DNA from: Nephrocerus scutellatus
Lineage: Eukaryota; Arthropoda; Insecta; Diptera; Pipunculidae
Length of the DNA stretch: 64,000 nucleotides
Direction: 5' to 3'
NCBI GenBank assembly: GCA_947095585.1
Contig: OX352766.1
Location: forward strand, 992,001 to 1,056,000
The notes beneath the pieces were generated by a model, which was not told the origin of the DNA, ran no database searches, and saw only the letters and a list, made by a program, of their open reading frames with translations. The position numbers and the translations under genes were made by a program. Position 1 is the first letter of the stretch; the number at the start of each line of letters is the position of its first letter. Below, piece after piece: positions 60,747 through 64,000 of the stretch.

Positions 60747-60915
60747 ATCGACGTCATTGTTGAGCGTTTCCAGGAGTTTCCTCTTTGCTTCGTCGCCGAT
60801 TTCCAGTTTGGTCTTCTGCTTCATGAAGTCATTGTCCTTGTAGGTTGGCAAGTGTTTTTCCAATTCCTTTTCGGAGGCTTCGCGATCGACCGTGCTGCCT
60901 TTCAAGTCGAATTTT
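60747..60915 (-). CDS. PIP4K: PIP4K exon with DLKGS motif (most upstream exon in window)
   Basis: PIP4K phosphorylates PI5P at position 4 to give PI(4,5)P2, acting on cytosolic faces of membranes. The acceptor TTTCTGCAG opens KFDLKGSTVDREASEKELEK, then HLPTYKDNDFMKQKTKLEIG and LLETLNNDVD, with donor GAT|GTAAGA. Length 169 nt (one split base plus 56 codons). DLKGS and the PT(Y/F)KDNDF block match PIP4K2A/B/C closely. The five exons here encode about 200 residues, roughly the C-terminal half of a 400-residue kinase. The N-terminal exons must lie beyond 64000, because no further coding block was found between 60916 and the window edge. All four splice junctions were checked and keep frame. Confidence 0.95.
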
Positions 60916-61132
60916 CTGCAGAAACAGAAACAACAAAAATGAGAAGCGAGTGGAAGCGGGAATATATGCATCCATTATGATTTACTATACATAACAAAAA
61001 ACAAAAAAATAACAAGAAATGTTTTTTTTTATTGAATTGAAGAAGAAGACGAAGCGAAGCGTACAAAAGAAAGGCAACAAAGATACAATCAAGCGCAGCG
61101 GAAATCATCGCCTAATAACATAACTGACGTTG

Positions 61133-61435
61133 TCTGTTGGTCTGTATGGATATAATGCTTAGTAAATGTTCACACCATATGTTCGTTTTTAGCGCCAATA
61201 AGTAGGTGGCGCTGACGTAGAGATATTTACGAAGATGTGTATTTATAGTCTGAGAGTGGCGCTGCGATAGCATATGGTAAAATGGTAAAAGTAAGATAGG
61301 AGCTGCGAGCTCTTTTGTGCTTACTTGGAGAAAGCAAATAAATAGCGACGCACGAAGAATACAATAACTACGCTAGCTGTCTAAAAACACGCATCCGCTG
61401 CCTTATCGGATTATACCCACCCACCGAACGGACCT
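61133..61435. other. intronic stretch of higher complexity, unassigned
   Basis: It contains two GGCGCTG words and an AATAAA (about 61339) and differs in composition from its flanks, so a solo LTR was considered. Matching ends and a target duplication were not found. Confidence 0.2.
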
Positions 61436-62237
61436 AATAACGGGTGTTTTTTAAAGAGGTTGCCGATTTTTTTTTGAATAAAACACATATAAAATTATGA
61501 AATGACCAAAATTTTTTTTTATTTGGTAGATAATATGGCATATGGCTACCACGACTATTTTTCACAAATGTCATTCTGGAGGTCCAATTTTCCAGCACTT
61601 TTTCAAGCATTTGAGGGCGTATGTCAGCAATGACACGTTGAATATTGGTTTCCAAAGCGTCAATCGATTGAGGTTTATCCACATAAACCAATGACTTCAC
61701 GTATCCCCACAAAAAGTAATCGAGTGGCGTCAAATCGCACGAACGCGGAGGCCAATTCACCGGACCATTTCTCCAAATAATGTTGTCGTTGAAAGTTTCT
61801 TTCAATAAGTCGATTGTTTCACGTGCTGTATGGCAAGTGGCACCATCTTGTTGAAACCACATTTCATCCATATCCATATCTTCAAGATTTGACAACAAAA
61901 ACTCATTTAACATGATTCTGTATCGATTTCCATTCACGGTAACGCGTCGTCCTTCCTCATTTTTAAAGAAATATGGACCGATGATCCCACCAGCCCATAG
62001 ACCGCACCAAACAGTACATTTATCAGGATGCATTGGTAATTCTTGAACGGCGTGTGGATTATCTTTGCTCCAAATGCGACAATTTTGTTTGTTGACGTTC
62101 TTTATGGTGGTCTCTGACGGACGATTATGTGCACCATAAAATTCACGAAGTGCTCTATAAACATTTTTAATTGAACACTGATTTTGAAAATAAATTTCCA
62201 CGATTTGAAAACGTTGTTCTGGAGTTAACCTATTCAT
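61434..62237 (-). pseudogene. Tc1/mariner transposase lacking the first catalytic Asp region
   Basis: The likely start is MNRLTPEQRFQIVEIYFQNQ at 62237, an N-terminal helix-turn-helix typical of the group. After RPSETTIKNV the protein jumps directly to NKQNCRIWSKDNPH. The second helix-turn-helix and the SDEAHF-type segment with the first catalytic aspartate are missing, yet the frame is kept. The second (FQQDGATCHTAR) and third (PPRSCDLTPLDYFLWGYVK) active-site boxes are intact. The frame runs through the terminal repeat and stops at 61434-61436 in host DNA. Its length, about 267 residues against an expected 340 or so, supports an in-frame internal deletion. It should be catalytically dead. 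Confidence 0.85.
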
Positions 62238-62349
62238 AATGATTTGCCAAACAATACTGAGTAGAAATGCCACTTTGAACTGTCAAAACAACTGTCATAA
62301 AATAAAACGACATCTATCGGAAAAACAAACCTCCGAAAAAAACACCCTT
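61440..62349 (-). mobile_element. Tc1/mariner-superfamily element, 910 bp, internally deleted
   Basis: Short inverted ends (GGGTGTTTTTT at the left; inverse AAAAAACACCC at the right) are flanked by TA at 61438-61439 and 62350-62351. It lies in a PIP4K intron in the same orientation as the gene and holds one long open transposase frame. Its ends and protein differ from the 54560-55811 element, so this is a different family. Confidence 0.85.
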
Positions 62350-62811
62350 TATTTGTTAACTGCCATTAAGCAACCAAGCAAGGACACCCACCCACTGTGA
62401 ACGTAAATGTATAGGGAGGTTCTGTTTGAAGAAATTCTCCAGTGTACAGTGAATGCTTTCGTGTAGTAATTTAGAAATTTACCGTTGTTTTGGTGCAGTA
62501 GCCACGGTTGCCGTTTTGGTAGATTCCTACCAAACTTTGTAGGTTTTTTCAGCTTTGGTATGTTTTTTTTTAAAGTTTTTATAAAACAAAAATTTTTTTA
62601 AAAATTGACATAAAAACTGAAATAATTTCTAATCAACTCAAAAACATTTGCGCCAAATAAAAGTGCACATGTAAACAGATACTAATTGAATCAACTCGTT
62701 TAAACGCATTATCTTTATTTTGGCCAAGAAATGAAAATGAGTGAATCCAGGTACTAATTGTCATTTGTTTTGACACTGACACTTACAGACCATATCTATA
62801 CTAATATTATA

Positions 62812-62890
62812 AGGAGGTAAAGTTTGTTTGTATGTGGGCGGTAATCTTCGAAACTACAGGACCGGTTTTGATCAGGTTTTAACCATTGTA
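62812..62890 (+). repeat. interspersed repeat tail-like sequence
   Basis: AAAGTTTGTTTGTATGTGGG then GAAACTACAGGACCGGTTTT. This is a motif common in insect dispersed repeats, here a single copy. Confidence 0.35.
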
Positions 62891-63375
62891 CATGTTTTGG
62901 TCAGCGGAAGGGAGGGGGTTGACTTAGTGGTGTGGGCCAGTGTGGGGAAAGGGTAAGTTAGTGTGGGTGGGCTGCAGTTGGGTTGATACTATTTCTTAAT
63001 GCGTAAAACAATTCTTTGATGATAATAATATTTCTATTAATTTGACTTGCAACAGACGAAGGTATCGTAATGTCCCGTGAAATAAAGGGGGGCTCAAGCT
63101 GAATTTAAAAAAGACGTTGCCTTTTTTTAATGAAGTGTACACGTCTTTCTTTACATTTATATTCATCTTACGCTTGTAAAAAACTTCCGGTAGAAATAGA
63201 AAAACATTTAGATTTAAACAACGAGTTTCAATCCACAAAAGTTCGCCTGCCGTATTAATATAATCACTTAGAATCAAATGTCAAATTATTATTGAGTAAT
63301 TTTATTAATAACTCCTCAAAAAGTTTAATCGGATCATGAAGTATCCATTTTACCTTTAGTATCCGTTTTTCATAT

Positions 63376-63657
63376 TTGGGCGAATATGACCCTGAAAATA
63401 TCGGGATACAATGGAAGCTCCTAATATTTTCGAAAAAGTTGGTGACATTCAAAGTATTTAAGGATTTGAACAATTTCTTTTTCAACTTATTGAGTCTACC
63501 TCACAATTCAGCAGCAGCAGAAATAAAATTTTTCGATTTTTCCCTTATACAAACCAAACTGCGGAATAAGCTGGAATTCCTTGTTATCAATAGAATTTTG
63601 TTAGCAAAAGAGTTGGCGAAAATTAACCCCATATGGACAGCCAAAAATAGATTTTAA
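63376..63657 (+). pseudogene. hAT transposase C-terminal dimerisation domain fragment
   Basis: GEYDPENIGIQWKLLIF is followed by LLSLPHNSAAAEIKFFDFSL and IQTKLRNKLEFLVINRILLA. The LSLPHSxAxxER...F...IKTKxRNxL...L pattern is the hAT C-terminal dimerisation region. In place of the usual ERVFS the copy reads EIKFF. The catalytic part upstream is absent or decayed. Confidence 0.75.
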
Positions 63658-64000
63658 ACTATATGTGTTAGTATCTATTTTTTATTTGTTTATTGATAAC
63701 CCTGCAGTTTATTTTTATTTATGTTACGTGTTAATTACTTGTGATTTTTTATTTATTTTTATTAAAAAAGTGATAAACATGATTTGGTTAAAGAAGCTTT
63801 ACGTTATTTAAAAACATAAATTTTGCTTTGGTAGGTTTTTTCTGGTTTGGTAGATTTTATTGGGAAGTTCGGTAGGAATTTTTCTTTGCGAGTGGCAACC
63901 ATGGTAGTAATTTACAAATTCACCGCAGTTCCAGTGCAGTAGTTCGTCGGTTGTGTCGGTTTTAGTGAATCGTTTTTTAATTTCTTTAATTTCGGTCACA

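Larger units (their letters stand above)
62464..63944 (+). mobile_element. hAT-related remnant between 40-bp direct repeats
   Basis: GTAGTAATTTA.AAATT.ACC...GTGCAGTAG occurs at about 62464-62503 and again at about 63904-63944 in the same orientation. Just inside are ACGGTTGCC at the left and GGCAACCAT at the right, an inverse pair. The hAT dimerisation domain lies between. Exact ends are uncertain. Confidence 0.5.

Noticed and set aside
61133..61435. Solo LTR
   Set aside because: It has an AATAAA and a composition shift, but no matching TG...CA ends or target duplication.

Overview
The window is insect nuclear DNA, most likely from a higher (brachyceran) fly. It has intron-split genes, AT-rich spacers, many transposon remnants and very long simple repeats. 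Three protein-coding genes are supported. (1) The 3' end of zfh2 (+ strand, exons at 2-1168, 3327-4718 and 6012-7175) carries its last two homeodomains and their linked zinc fingers. (2) A complete single-coding-exon gene (+, 26977-28389) belongs to the family of vertebrate C1orf198 (DUF4706). (3) The last five exons of a phosphatidylinositol-5-phosphate 4-kinase, PIP4K (- strand, 57601-60915), have an upstream part that runs off the right edge. In Drosophila melanogaster zfh2 and PIP4K both lie on the small fourth chromosome (Muller element F). Their proximity here suggests that element, expanded by repeats.

Layout. 1-7.2 kb holds zfh2 exons; the two introns contain a shared CCCAAAAGACCC-like minisatellite, and one contains a 102-bp tandem repeat made from a reverse-transcriptase motif. 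7.2-26 kb is intergenic, with zfh2 3' UTR-like sequence, many microsatellites (CCATCTAT, TTTCG, GGTC), LINE debris on the minus strand and several inverted-repeat elements. 26-29 kb holds the DUF4706 gene. 29.2-47.8 kb is an 18.6-kb satellite built from two related modules (about 115 and 220 bp) in changing higher-order patterns, interrupted by one MITE. 47.8-57.4 kb is repeat-rich intergenic DNA: a nested MITE, a terminal-inverted-repeat element filled with 131-bp tandem repeats, a foldback element made of GGGACTTATGTCCC palindromes with a 9-bp target duplication, a decayed Tc1/mariner copy, LINE pieces and one possible unidentified minus-strand terminal exon. 57.4-64 kb is PIP4K, whose introns carry a pyrimidine-rich tandem array, a 222-bp MITE, a tRNA-like SINE head, an internally deleted Tc1/mariner element and an hAT remnant.

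The genes do not form an operon or pathway cluster. zfh2 is a nuclear transcription factor, PIP4K a lipid kinase, and the DUF4706 protein has no known biochemical role. The most unusual content is the repeat structure: the two-module satellite, the RT-derived satellite and the foldback elements.
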